This document shows positions 44,951 through 53,782 of a stretch of 64,000 nt of DNA, in pieces. This stretch comes from JAGRGG01 sp965217265 (GTDB taxonomy: Bacteria; Pseudomonadota; Alphaproteobacteria; Geminicoccales; Geminicoccaceae), in contig CBDCHP010000018.1 in the NCBI GenBank assembly GCA_965217265.1, positions 620,001 through 684,000 on the forward strand, given 5' to 3'. Each line of letters begins with the position of its first letter. Position 1 is the stretch's first letter. The notes below the pieces were generated by a model, which ran no database searches, was not told the DNA's origin, and worked only from the letters and a program-made list of their open reading frames with translations. The position numbers were made by a program, and so were the translations under genes.

Positions 44951-45219
44951 GGTACGGGTTCTCCTCGAAGGGCAAGCTTCCGCCATCACATGCGCCGAAC
45001 CATCAGTGCTGCCATACGAAGAAGATGAAAAGGTGTTCAGGGGGTGGCGGCAAGTAGCTCGACGTTGGCAGCGACGGCTCTCTCAGTGAGGGGCGTCAAG
45101 CAGCAACGCGATGAGCAGCCGCGCCGCCCGGCCCGCGGCAGCATGGCGAGGGGGAGGAACGGCTGCGCGCGCGGCCGACGGCGACGCAACTGCAGAACGC
45201 ACTCGCACAGCATGAATAA
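44951..45219. other. Spacer at the end of the Tad locus, sharp base-composition change
   Basis: No gene recognised. Immediately left of the cpaF stop (45220) the sequence switches from AT-rich to strongly GC-rich. Genes usually found after cpaF (tadB, tadC) are not here. A plus-strand frame ends at 45217 with a C-terminus-like tail, but no family could be recognised, so it is not called. Confidence 0.6.
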
Positions 45220-46635
45220 TTAGCTGATCGCCTGGACCAGCGCCTCCGCAAGATTATAACGCTCCGCAGATTTAATAAAGTAAGGCCTGATACCAGAAAA
45301 TTCATGTCTTCCTTGTATCATTCCACTTGCTGTATCATCTTTTTGCTTGAAATTGAATAGATTTTGCATAGTAATAGTATCGTCCTCGATGCCAGTGACC
45401 TCGGACACGGAAATAATTCGCCTTTGACCGTCACGCATGCGAGAAATCTGCACGACGATATTAACGGCAGAAGCAATTTGTGATCTGATTGTCCTAGTTG
45501 GAATAGTGTGTTGGCCCATGAGGATCATGTTTTCAATTCGCAGTAAAGCTTCACGAGGATTGTTAGCGTGCAAAGTGCACATCGATCCATCGTGACCGGT
45601 ATTCATTGCATGAAGCATATCCAGAGCCTCACTCCCTCTCACCTCGCCACAGATGATGCGATCAGGCCGCATACGCAAGGCATTGCGCACTAAGTCACGA
45701 GTATTGATTTCAGCGATACTGTCTGACGTTGTGGGGCGGGTTTCGAGTCGAACAACGTGTGGTTGTTGAAGTTGCAGCTCAGCCGCATCTTCAATAGTAA
45801 TGATACGTTCGGCAGGATCAATATTTTTGGAAAGCGCATTCAAGAGGGTTGTTTTTCCAGAACCAGTACCACCAGATATAACAATGTTAAGTCTGCAGGC
45901 TGCCGCTATTTTCAAAACTTGTGCAACCTGATGGCTCAGTTGGTTGGCTTCAACCATAGAGTCTAAAGTTATTTTTCTTTTCGAAAACTTTCTGATCGAA
46001 ATACTGCATCCATCAATAGACAATGGATGGCATATTACATTTATCCTGCTGCCGTCCTCAAGTCGTGCGTCGCATATAGGATTGCTTTCGTCAATCTTAC
46101 GACCTACTTTAGAGACAACCTTTTGTGCAATACCGAATAGATGTGCAGCATTATTAAATCTAACGTCTGTAAGCTCAAGTCGACCAGCCCGCTCCACAAA
46201 AATCTTACTAGGACCGTTGACCAGTATATCAGACACGGTATCGTCCGATAACAAATTTTCAAGAGGACCCAAGCCAAGCATGTTGTCGACGATATTCTGA
46301 CTTATGCTATCTTGTTCTTTCTTCGATATAAATAGATTTAGCTTTGTAGTAATGATACTAATTTCGTTGGCAATCTGCTGCAAAAGTAGCTCTTTATTCA
46401 TTTTGGCTGCAGCAGAAGCATCGATACGTTCGAAAATCTTTTCTTGTATCAGGGCACAGCTATCGTTGAATTTTTTTTCACTGTTGTTGTCCAATTTTTG
46501 AGAAGTATTGTTATCTTTCTTGGAAGCGGTTTGTTTGCTAGGTATAAATTTGGTAGAATTTTCGTCGACAGAAGATTGCTCGCTGCGCGTTGGTTCTTGT
46601 GGTGTAACAAATATTGAAGATTTTTTGCCAAACAT
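45220..46635 (-). CDS. cpaF: Flp pilus assembly ATPase CpaF/TadA
   Basis: Secretion ATPase powering Flp pilus assembly (GspE/VirB11 superfamily), 471 residues. A low-complexity Ser/Asn/Lys-rich N-terminus is followed by LGPLENLLSDDTVSDILVNG, the Walker A ISGGTGSGKTTLLNAL, ITIEDAAELQL (Asp box), MRPDRIICGEVRGSEALDML (Walker B) and GHDGSMCTLHANNPREALLR (His box). Codons are AT-rich and the N-terminus is Asn/Lys-rich, unlike the GC-rich neighbours. One nucleotide separates it from cpaE. It needs the platform proteins TadB and TadC, which are not encoded next to it. Confidence 0.95.
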   Translation of the reverse strand: MFGKKSSIFVTPQEPTRSEQSSVDENSTKFIPSKQTASKKDNNTSQKLDNNSEKKFNDSCALIQEKIFERIDASAAAKMNKELLLQQIANEISIITTKLNLFISKKEQDSISQNIVDNMLGLGPLENLLSDDTVSDILVNGPSKIFVERAGRLELTDVRFNNAAHLFGIAQKVVSKVGRKIDESNPICDARLEDGSRINVICHPLSIDGCSISIRKFSKRKITLDSMVEANQLSHQVAQVLKIAAACRLNIVISGGTGSGKTTLLNALSKNIDPAERIITIEDAAELQLQQPHVVRLETRPTTSDSIAEINTRDLVRNALRMRPDRIICGEVRGSEALDMLHAMNTGHDGSMCTLHANNPREALLRIENMILMGQHTIPTRTIRSQIASAVNIVVQISRMRDGQRRIISVSEVTGIEDDTITMQNLFNFKQKDDTASGMIQGRHEFSGIRPYFIKSAERYNLAEALVQAIS

Positions 46636-46636
46636 T

Positions 46637-47851
46637 TTAATACCTCATAATACTTGGGATCCATCGTTTTCGGTTTGTTGTTTTATTATTACCCGTCACG
46701 ACGATATCGACGAGCTGAGTCAACTTTTTACTTATAGAGGTATTGTAAATGCCTGAGATGTTGTTGGATTGTATCAATGTATTGTTAATATTGCTCACGT
46801 ATGGGATGGTTATGCTAACTTCTTCTTCAACAATGTTAGCAAAAATACTCGGACTTAATAAGCTGGATGATTTAGTGTCGAACTTGTTGTAAACGTAGAT
46901 AATTTTACAGCTAGCATTATGCTTTTTAATCAGACTGTTGATACGAACGATATTTTTTGCGCAAGCGATGCTCCCTTCAAATACGATTACCACACTGTTG
47001 GAATGTGATATAAGGAACTTCAAAATCTTGTTGTCGTAAATATTAGCATCGGCTATCACATAATGGTACTTTGATCGCAGAACACTATTTAAATCTTTTA
47101 AAGCATCATAATCTATTGTACGGTTAGAATCTATATCTTCATCATTACCTAGATAATACAAATTGGTTGATATTTTCGTCGCGCATCTGTCGACGAATAG
47201 GGCGTCGATCATATCACGATTACTCAAGGCTTCGGCAAGCATTGATTTTGGTTGACAGCCTAAAAAAAGACCGGCCGTGCCATGTTGCAAATCGTAATCT
47301 ACTACTGTAGTTTTTCTGTTTCGATTGTTGCTAATGTTCCATGCCGTTGAAGATGCCAGCAATGATGAGCCTACGCCTCCTCGAGCACCCACGAAAGTTA
47401 CTAATTTCCCTGTTCTTCCACTTGCGGTTTTTTTGGCTTCTTTGTTATCAATTTCCAGTAATGTTTTTTTAATTAATTCTGCACTTATAGGTTTTACTAA
47501 ATAATCTTTTACGCCAAATTTAAGCAATTCCCGAAAAATGCCTACGTCATTTCTGTCACCAATGACAACGACGTCGACACTGGGCTCACATACTTCAGCC
47601 AAGTCATTTATATCAGAGAGAGGCATGTCGGACGACGAGACGTCTACCAGGAGAATTTTAGGCGAATCTTGTTTGTCCAACATTTTTACTGCGTCTCTAA
47701 TTGTTCCTAAAGTTATGGACGCATGAGGTATCATCAATTCTTTGATGACTTGTAGAACGATTTCTTTGCTGGACTTGTCGTTTATAATTGCTTGAAATTG
47801 TAGCTGCGCTTCCTGGCCATTGTGCAAATTGTTGAGAGGATTTATTTTCAT
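46637..47851 (-). CDS. cpaE: Flp pilus assembly protein CpaE/TadZ
   Basis: Polar-localisation ATPase that positions the Flp pilus machine. 404 residues: an atypical receiver-like domain (about 18-135, ILLVDVSSSDMPLSD, GVKDYLVKPISAELIKK) and a ParA/MinD-like domain with the deviant Walker A VGARGGVGSSLLA and VVDYDLQHGTAG. Strongly AT-rich with many Asn, Ile and Lys, like cpaF and unlike the rest of the window. It lies 92 nt downstream of cpaC, where cpaD would be expected. Confidence 0.92.
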   Translation of the reverse strand: MKINPLNNLHNGQEAQLQFQAIINDKSSKEIVLQVIKELMIPHASITLGTIRDAVKMLDKQDSPKILLVDVSSSDMPLSDINDLAEVCEPSVDVVVIGDRNDVGIFRELLKFGVKDYLVKPISAELIKKTLLEIDNKEAKKTASGRTGKLVTFVGARGGVGSSLLASSTAWNISNNRNRKTTVVDYDLQHGTAGLFLGCQPKSMLAEALSNRDMIDALFVDRCATKISTNLYYLGNDEDIDSNRTIDYDALKDLNSVLRSKYHYVIADANIYDNKILKFLISHSNSVVIVFEGSIACAKNIVRINSLIKKHNASCKIIYVYNKFDTKSSSLLSPSIFANIVEEEVSITIPYVSNINNTLIQSNNISGIYNTSISKKLTQLVDIVVTGNNKTTNRKRWIPSIMRY

Positions 47852-47943
47852 AACTTAGACCTACATGCTTCTAAACTAGGCTGAACGGGCTCAATTTTCA
47901 CGCGTCGATCTGCAAACCATATTTTCTGTTCATTGATCAAGCC

Positions 47944-49338
47944 CTAGTAGCCCAAATCAAAACCTGCCGGACCAGTCACATTTCTGCTTGGCCGATTTTT
48001 GTGAGAGTATGTTTTAACGAGCTTTCCCGATAAGATCGTTTCCAAGGCGCTGGGCACTTCAATTTTATCGAGGGGTGTCGAAGCTTCATTCGCCGCAACA
48101 GGTTTGACCAAATATGGTGTAACTAGGATCACCAGTTCGGTTTCTTGCTTGCGAAATTGGCTCGACCTGAATAGTGCGCCGATGATCGGCAAATTTCCAA
48201 GCCCCGGAAAACGCTCGACGCTGTTCCTGATGGAGCTGGACAGGAGACCGCCGATCGCGAAGCTCTGGCCGCTGGCCAGTTCGACCGTTGTCTCGGCGCG
48301 ACGGGTCGTGAGGGCGGGTATCGTGAGTCCGTCGATGGTTATCGCCCCGACGTCGCTCAAGTCGGACACCTCGGGCTTGACGCGCAGGCTGATCCGTTCC
48401 TTGCTCATCACCGTCGGGGTGAAAGCCAAGCTTACCCCGAACTCCTTGAACTCGATCGAGATCTGGTTGTCGTCGCTGCTGATCGGGATCGGGTACTCGC
48501 CCCCGGCCAGGAAACTCGCGGTCTCGCCGGATCGGGCGGTCAGGCTCGGTTCCGCCAGGACGGTGACCAAGCCTTCGCGCTCCAGCGCGTCGATGATACC
48601 GTCCACGGCATCGTTGCCGTCCACGTAGCGGCCACCGAACTGACCGACACTGCCCGCGGGGTCGATTTTCCTCAAGAACTGGTTGCCGGGGCCCTGAAAC
48701 TCGCGCCCGATCGCGAGCGCGAGCGACAGGCCGTCGAAGCCCAGCACGGCCTCCCAGTTGAAGCCGAACACGCGGCTCACGTTGCGCGACATCTCGGCGA
48801 TCTTGACCCGCAAGTGAACCTGAACCGACTCGGTTACCTCGATGCGGTTGATGATTTTTTCTTCCTCACCGACGTAGCCCCTGGTGACTTCGACGATCTC
48901 GCCGGCCTCATTCGCGCTGTTAACGTTACCGCTCAGGATGATGGCGCCATCAACGGAAGCGACATCGATCGCGCTGCCGGGGCTCAGCGTTTCGAGCGCC
49001 CGGCGCAACTCCGTGGTGGCGTGTTCCACCCTGACCTCGCTGCGAAACAGGATCTGGTCGTTGCTTGCGACCGCGTAGACCGACGTCGTTCCGGTTCGAC
49101 GGCCGAAGAGATAGAACAGCGTCGAGGAATGGGTCTGCACGTCGGCAATCTCGGGGTCGGCGACGAACACCACCGCGGCCGGCGACGGCAGCTTGATGAC
49201 GCGGCCTTGCCTGATCTCGATCGTCAGGGGCCCGCCCTGCCCGACGTCTTCCCCGGCTTGCGCGACCGAAGCGGCGATCGACATGACACCTACGATCAAG
49301 CATCCGAATATGCAACGAATAAGCTGTTTCATTATCAT
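47944..49338 (-). CDS. cpaC: Flp pilus secretin CpaC/RcpA
   Basis: Outer-membrane secretin channel for the Flp pilus, 464 residues from the ATG at 49338 that overlaps the cpaB stop (ATGA). Signal peptide (LIRCIFGCLIVGVMSIAASVA), an N-terminal pilus-secretin domain (LTIEIRQGRVIKLPSPA, SVYAVASNDQILFRSEV), a BON-like segment (DGAIILSGNVNSANEA), and the secretin domain (LAEPSLTARSGETASFLAGGE, VELASGQSFAIGGLL, GLGNLPIIGALFRSS, TELVILVTPYLVKP). GC-rich for most of its length, becoming AT-richer near the 3' end. Confidence 0.95.
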   Translation of the reverse strand: MIMKQLIRCIFGCLIVGVMSIAASVAQAGEDVGQGGPLTIEIRQGRVIKLPSPAAVVFVADPEIADVQTHSSTLFYLFGRRTGTTSVYAVASNDQILFRSEVRVEHATTELRRALETLSPGSAIDVASVDGAIILSGNVNSANEAGEIVEVTRGYVGEEEKIINRIEVTESVQVHLRVKIAEMSRNVSRVFGFNWEAVLGFDGLSLALAIGREFQGPGNQFLRKIDPAGSVGQFGGRYVDGNDAVDGIIDALEREGLVTVLAEPSLTARSGETASFLAGGEYPIPISSDDNQISIEFKEFGVSLAFTPTVMSKERISLRVKPEVSDLSDVGAITIDGLTIPALTTRRAETTVELASGQSFAIGGLLSSSIRNSVERFPGLGNLPIIGALFRSSQFRKQETELVILVTPYLVKPVAANEASTPLDKIEVPSALETILSGKLVKTYSHKNRPSRNVTGPAGFDLGY

Positions 49339-50177
49339 GGCAGGTTTTCTTTGATTTGTGTGTCCTCTTTCGAGGACCCTCTGATGACGACGAGCCTCTC
49401 GACGACACGAGTCGTTTTTCTGGGAAGCAGATCGGCCTCGGCGACACCGTCGCGCAAGTCCGGTCGCGCCGCGTCGTCCCGCGCCAGACTGCGCAGGCTC
49501 AGCGAGAGCTTGCCGAGTTCGTTGACGAGCGCCACCGTCTGGACCCCGTCCGGGGTCGCTTCCAGCGTCACCGTCCTGACCGGCGGGGCGCCGGCGTCCA
49601 GCGCCGCCAGCACCGCGATGTTGCGGCCCATGGCGAGGACGCGCAGGTCGCGCAGGACCGTGCGGCTGGACCTCGTTCCGACACCGCCGCCCGCGTTCTC
49701 GTTGTCCACGCGGGTGAGGATCAAGTCGACGCGGTCGCCCGGGAAGATCAGGCCGGCGTTGCTCGTCGCCTCGTCGACGGGGATCGTGATCGCCCGCATG
49801 CCGGGATCGAGGACGGCGGCGAGGAAGCCGCGCTCGTTGGGCTTGACGAGGTGCTCGGGCAACAAAGGCTGCCCGGCGGGCACCGGCAGACGAACGACGG
49901 CGCCCGACGCCTCGAACGCGCCCTCGCCTTGGACGACGTAGCCGTCGGGCACGCCGAAATCCGGCCATTCCTGCCAAGCGGTGTCGCCGTCGTGAACGAA
50001 GGTTCCGACCTCAAGCCCGCGCGCCGCGACGAGGATCTTCTGGTAGACGACCGGCGCCGCGACGGGTGCGGCCTCGACGACGATCGGCTGCTCCTTGCCC
50101 TCGATCAGGCCGCGGGCGGCGTAGGTCGCCAAGCCGGCGCAGGCGAGCGCCGCGATCGGTACGAAAAGCGGTCTCAT
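49335..50177 (-). CDS. cpaB: Flp pilus assembly protein CpaB/RcpC
   Basis: Periplasmic/outer-membrane-associated Flp factor, 280 residues. N-terminal membrane or signal helix (PLFVPIAALACAGLATYAA), a SAF domain (ILVAARGLEVGTFVHDGD, VVRLPVPAGQPLLPEHL) and the RcpC domain (MRAITIPVDEATSNAGLIFPGDRVDLILTR without its middle, then LEATPDGVQTVALVNELGKL). The ATG at 50177 overlaps the cpaA stop, and its TGA overlaps the cpaC start. The extra frame upstream of this ATG is shadow sequence in cpaA. Confidence 0.93.
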   Translation of the reverse strand: MRPLFVPIAALACAGLATYAARGLIEGKEQPIVVEAAPVAAPVVYQKILVAARGLEVGTFVHDGDTAWQEWPDFGVPDGYVVQGEGAFEASGAVVRLPVPAGQPLLPEHLVKPNERGFLAAVLDPGMRAITIPVDEATSNAGLIFPGDRVDLILTRVDNENAGGGVGTRSSRTVLRDLRVLAMGRNIAVLAALDAGAPPVRTVTLEATPDGVQTVALVNELGKLSLSLRSLARDDAARPDLRDGVAEADLLPRKTTRVVERLVVIRGSSKEDTQIKENLP

Positions 50178-50719
50178 AATGCGATACCCGAGAACAGGGG
50201 CGTCAGCCGCGGCAGGAGCCAGACGCCGCCGCCGGCGATGGCGACGGCGTAGGGCAGCGTCGGCGCCCGCCCATTCTCGGCGAGCGCGAGCGCCGCGACC
50301 CTGTCGGGCAGGCCGAGGCGGCAGGCGGCGTAGGCCAGGATCGGCTTGGAATGGACGAAGACGAGGTAGGCGAGCGCCAGCGCACCGCCGAGGCAGGCGG
50401 TCACGAGCAGGAACGACGGCGCGTGCTCGGGGCCGGCCCATAGCGCCACGGCGCTGAGCAGCTTCACGTCACCGCCGCCGATCGTGCCGCCCAGCCACAG
50501 AACGTAGCCGACGATGAATACCCCGAGCCCGACGGCGAGGTGGGACCACACCGCGACCTGCTCCGGTGCGAGGAGAACGTGCGCCGGCCATAACGCCAAC
50601 AGCAGCAGGCTCACCCGGTTCAAGATCAGGCGATCAAATAGGTCAGTCCATGCAGCCCATGCCAGAAGCAAGAGCATGATCAGACCGACAATATTATGCG
50701 TAATCGCCAACGTCATCAA
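50174..50719 (-). CDS. cpaA: Type IV prepilin peptidase CpaA/TadV
   Basis: Short A24-type membrane aspartyl peptidase that cleaves the Flp prepilin leader, 181 residues, about six helices. First catalytic Asp in AWAAWTDLFDRLILN; second in the GGGDVKLLSAVALW motif after the third or fourth helix. It lacks the N-methylation domain, as usual for Tad-type enzymes. First gene after the flp pilin gene, overlapping cpaB by ATGA. Confidence 0.92.
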   Translation of the reverse strand: MMTLAITHNIVGLIMLLLLAWAAWTDLFDRLILNRVSLLLLALWPAHVLLAPEQVAVWSHLAVGLGVFIVGYVLWLGGTIGGGDVKLLSAVALWAGPEHAPSFLLVTACLGGALALAYLVFVHSKPILAYAACRLGLPDRVAALALAENGRAPTLPYAVAIAGGGVWLLPRLTPLFSGIAL

Positions 50720-50969
50720 TCTCTACAATTCTGCTTCGAGGTATATGACAGTCGTCAACAAAAATCCAACATGATATGATGCTGTAGCCATTATACAATC
50801 GAAAAAGCGACGATGGTTCTAAATTTTCATTCAGAAACTATAGACATGTTTTTGCTGTGGCCTTAGCTTATGTCTTTGACTATAGCACTAGGTAACCATC
50901 GCACTATCAATTTAATTCAAAGCACAACAAATTGCTTGTTCGAACCAAACCTAAAATTTTTCGAATTTA
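50720..50969. other. AT-rich spacer between flp and cpaA
   Basis: 250 bp with no gene. It presumably carries the end of the highly expressed flp transcript and a second promoter for cpaA onward. On the minus strand a TATAAT lies at 50795-50790, but no good -35 pairs with it. Base composition is much AT-richer than the surrounding genes, like cpaE and cpaF. Confidence 0.45.
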
Positions 50970-51164
50970 TTAAGGAGTAGGGGGAGTAGTATTATTCAGC
51001 GATCCGTTGAGTGCGCCGTTGATTTGACGGAATTTCCCATCAAGGGTGCCTCCGAGCATGTTCAACGCCGCCATCGCGGCGATCGACACCAAGGCGGCGA
51101 TGAGGCCGTACTCGATGGCGGTGGCGCCGCTCTCGTCCTTCAGGAAACGCTTCAAGGTGAACAT
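50970..51164 (-). CDS. flp: Flp-type pilin
   Basis: Major Flp pilin, 64 residues from ATG 51164 (MFTLKRFLKDESG); a start further upstream at 51197 is less likely. The prepilin motif is GATAIEYGLIAALVSIAA: processing is expected after the Gly before ATAIEY, with the conserved Glu/Tyr pair, followed by a hydrophobic helix and a short hydrophilic tail (LNNTTPPTP). Substrate of CpaA, assembled by CpaF and secreted through CpaC. Confidence 0.95.
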   Translation of the reverse strand: MFTLKRFLKDESGATAIEYGLIAALVSIAAMAALNMLGGTLDGKFRQINGALNGSLNNTTPPTP

Positions 51165-51408
51165 CGTAGCAACTCCGTCGTTGGGGACCTTCTTCACCGG
51201 AGAGCATGGGCGAAAATAATTGATGAAAGCTTAACCTCACGACGTTTCATCGGCAAAAAACTGCTTCGCCGCGCGAGTCCCCTTCACATCTACGCGCCCA
51301 GGTGCCAAGTGTCGCACCAACGTCGCACCGCTCGACGCACCCCGATATGCAGGGCCGCGCGGCGGCGTCGCTCTCGGCCGCACAGCCGCTCTATCAAGGA
51401 AGAAGATC

Positions 51409-52584
51409 ATGTCGGACATCGTCATCGTCAGCGCCGCACGAACGCCCGTCGGCGCGTTCAACGGTGCCCTGGGCACGCTCCCGGCGCACGATCTCGGCAA
51501 GACCGCGATCGAAGAAGCGCTCAAGCGGGCCAAGGTCGAGGCGGGCGAGGTGTCCGAGGTGATCTTGGGCCAGATCCTGACGGCGGGCCAGGGCCAGAAC
51601 CCCGCGCGCCAAGCCTCGATCAACGCCGGCGTGCCGAAGGAGGTGCCGGCCTACGGCGTCAACATCCTGTGCGGCTCGGGGCTGAAGTCGGTGGCCTTGG
51701 GCTATCAGGCGATCCAGAACGGCGACAGCAGCGTCGTCGTCGCGGGCGGCCAGGAGAGCATGAGCCAAGCGCCGCACTGCGCCCACCTGCGAAGCGGCGT
51801 CAAGATGGGCAACGCCCAGATGCTCGACACGATGCTGCGCGACGGCCTGATGGACGCCTTCCACGGCTACCACATGGGCACGACCGCCGAGAACGTCGCC
51901 GAGAAGTGGCAGATCACCCGCGAGGAGCAGGACGCGTTCGCCGCCGGCTCGCAGAACAAGGCCGAGGCGGCGCAGAACGCCGACAAGTTCCAAGACGAGA
52001 TCGTCCCGGTCACGATCAAGGGCCGCAAGGGCGACACCGTCGTCAACAAGGACGAGTACCCCAAGCCCGGCGTGACGGCCGAGGGCCTCGCCAAGCTGCG
52101 CCCGGCCTTCTCGAAGGAGGGCTCGGTCACCGCCGGCAACGCCTCGGGCATCAACGACGGCGCCGGGGCCGTCGTCCTGATGAGCGCCGACGAGGCCAGC
52201 CGCCGCGGGTTGACGCCGCTGGCACGGATCGTCTCCTGGGCGCAGGTCGGCGTCGATCCGGCGATCATGGGCACAGGCCCGATCCCGGCCTCGCGCAAGG
52301 CGCTGGAGAAGGCCGGCTGGTCGACGGACGACCTCGACCTGATCGAGGCGAACGAGGCGTTCGCCGCGCAGGCGATCGCGGTCAACAAGGAACTCGGCTG
52401 GGACACGGACAAGATCAACGTCAACGGCGGCGCCATCGCGCTCGGCCACCCGATCGGCGCCTCGGGCACGCGAATCCTGGTGACGCTGCTGCACGAGATG
52501 GGCCGCCGCGACGCGAAGAAGGGCCTCGCCACCTTGTGCATCGGCGGCGGCATGGGCATCGCCATGTGCTTCGCGCGGGATTGA
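51409..52584 (+). CDS. phaA: Acetyl-CoA acetyltransferase (beta-ketothiolase)
   Basis: Biosynthetic thiolase condensing two acetyl-CoA to acetoacetyl-CoA, 391 residues. Acyl-accepting Cys in NILCGSGLKSVALG, active-site His in NGGAIALGHPIGASG, and second catalytic Cys in ATLCIGGGMGIAM. IVIVSAARTPVGAFNGAL is the usual start. Followed 74 nt later by the acetoacetyl-CoA reductase gene, giving the first two steps of polyhydroxybutyrate synthesis. The polymerase gene phaC is not in the window. Confidence 0.96.
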   Translation: MSDIVIVSAARTPVGAFNGALGTLPAHDLGKTAIEEALKRAKVEAGEVSEVILGQILTAGQGQNPARQASINAGVPKEVPAYGVNILCGSGLKSVALGYQAIQNGDSSVVVAGGQESMSQAPHCAHLRSGVKMGNAQMLDTMLRDGLMDAFHGYHMGTTAENVAEKWQITREEQDAFAAGSQNKAEAAQNADKFQDEIVPVTIKGRKGDTVVNKDEYPKPGVTAEGLAKLRPAFSKEGSVTAGNASGINDGAGAVVLMSADEASRRGLTPLARIVSWAQVGVDPAIMGTGPIPASRKALEKAGWSTDDLDLIEANEAFAAQAIAVNKELGWDTDKINVNGGAIALGHPIGASGTRILVTLLHEMGRRDAKKGLATLCIGGGMGIAMCFARD

Positions 52585-52658
52585 TTTGACGATCGACGCA
52601 ACCGGTGAGTAGCTTGCCGGTTGCGTCAAGACGAACAACGATTGGGGAGGATAATCGC

Positions 52659-53384
52659 ATGGCTCGGGTAGCACTCGTGACCGGCGGCACGCGCGGCATC
52701 GGCGAGGCGATCGCCGTGGCGCTGAAGGAGGCCGGCTTCACCGTCGCCGCCACCTACGGCGGCAACGACGAGGCGGCGCAGAAATTCAAGGACGCGACCG
52801 GGATCAACGTCTACAAGTGGGACGTGTCCGACTTCGACGCCTGCAAGGAGGGCATCGCCAAGGTCGAGTCCGAACTCGGCGACGTCGACGTACTGGTCAA
52901 CAACGCCGGCATCACCCGCGATAAGCCGCTGCACAAGATGGAACGCGACCACTGGCGGGCGGTCATCAGCACGAACCTCGATTCGCTGTTCAACATGACG
53001 CGCAACGTCTGGGAGGGGATGCGCTCGCGTGGTTACGGCCGCGTCGTCAACATCTCCTCGGTCAACGGGCAGAAGGGCCAGTTCGGGCAGGTCAACTATT
53101 CGGCGGCCAAGGCCGGCGTCATCGGCTTCACCAAGGCGGTGGCGCAGGAAGGGGCGGCGAAGGGAATCACCTGCAACTGCGTCTGTCCCGGCTACATCGG
53201 CACCGAGATGGTCCGGGCCGTGCCGGAAGAGGTGCTGAAGTCGAAGATCCTGCCGCAGGTCCCGATCGGGCGCCTGGGCGAGCCCGAGGAGATCGGCCGC
53301 TGCGTCGTCTTCCTCGCCGGCGAGGACGCGGGCTTCTTCACGGGCTCGACCCTGTCGCCGAACGGCGGTCAGTACATGGCTTGA
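52659..53384 (+). CDS. phaB: Acetoacetyl-CoA reductase
   Basis: NADPH-dependent short-chain dehydrogenase making (R)-3-hydroxybutyryl-CoA, 241 residues. ATG 52659 follows GGGGAGGATAATCGC. VALVTGGTRGIGEAIAVAL (cofactor loop), VDVLVNNAGITRD, SSVNGQKGQFGQVNYSAAKAG with the catalytic Ser, Tyr and Lys, and CPGYIGTEMV. The SSVNGQKGQFGQ and NYSAAKAG context is characteristic of PhaB rather than FabG. Confidence 0.95.
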   Translation: MARVALVTGGTRGIGEAIAVALKEAGFTVAATYGGNDEAAQKFKDATGINVYKWDVSDFDACKEGIAKVESELGDVDVLVNNAGITRDKPLHKMERDHWRAVISTNLDSLFNMTRNVWEGMRSRGYGRVVNISSVNGQKGQFGQVNYSAAKAGVIGFTKAVAQEGAAKGITCNCVCPGYIGTEMVRAVPEEVLKSKILPQVPIGRLGEPEEIGRCVVFLAGEDAGFFTGSTLSPNGGQYMA

Positions 53385-53782
53385 TAGAGCCCGACCGTTC
53401 GATCCCGAGACATGATGGCTGGGTTGATCCAGAAATGCTCGGGATCGTTCGTCCGACTTTCGATGACGGACGCGAAGGGGGTTCAAGGCCGTAGGGAAAC
53501 CTGGGCCACCAAAACAGTCGCTTGAATACGGTGCTCAGGGATTTGACCGCCTCAAATTTTGTCTTGGCGGTCGATAACGGCCCCTAGCACGCACTAGAAC
53601 AGTAGGCTCCAAGGCGCACGAACGAACCCGAGGGCAAGATTTTTCGTTGTATTTCAAAGGTTTATAGGGTTCTCATCCGCAGTTTCAGCCAGTGCCCGGC
53701 AACACTACGGCCGACCCGGCGCTTGCCGCCCGTTGTTCGCTCGCTTAGCCTATCTTAATGGATGGCAGCGGGAGTGGCGACG
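53385..53782. other. Intergenic region after phaB, no gene seen
   Basis: 398 bp without a recognisable gene. It contains a perfect 10-bp inverted repeat (CGATCCCGAG at 53400-53409, CTCGGGATCG at 53438-53447) 16 nt after the phaB stop, with a 28-nt loop and no T-run. This may be a processing or transcript-end structure. The rest, up to the CoA-transferase start, shows no motif I recognise. Confidence 0.5.

Noticed and set aside
45096..45305. Minus-strand 69-residue frame at the cpaF end
   Set aside because: Overlaps the cpaF 3' end in another frame and is Cys/Arg/Ser-rich without family features; not a TadB remnant that I can recognise.
45220..47943. AT-rich block as a prophage or plasmid insert
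   Set aside because: Both genes in it are recognisable Tad pilus genes in the expected order; no integrase, att-like repeats or phage genes are seen.
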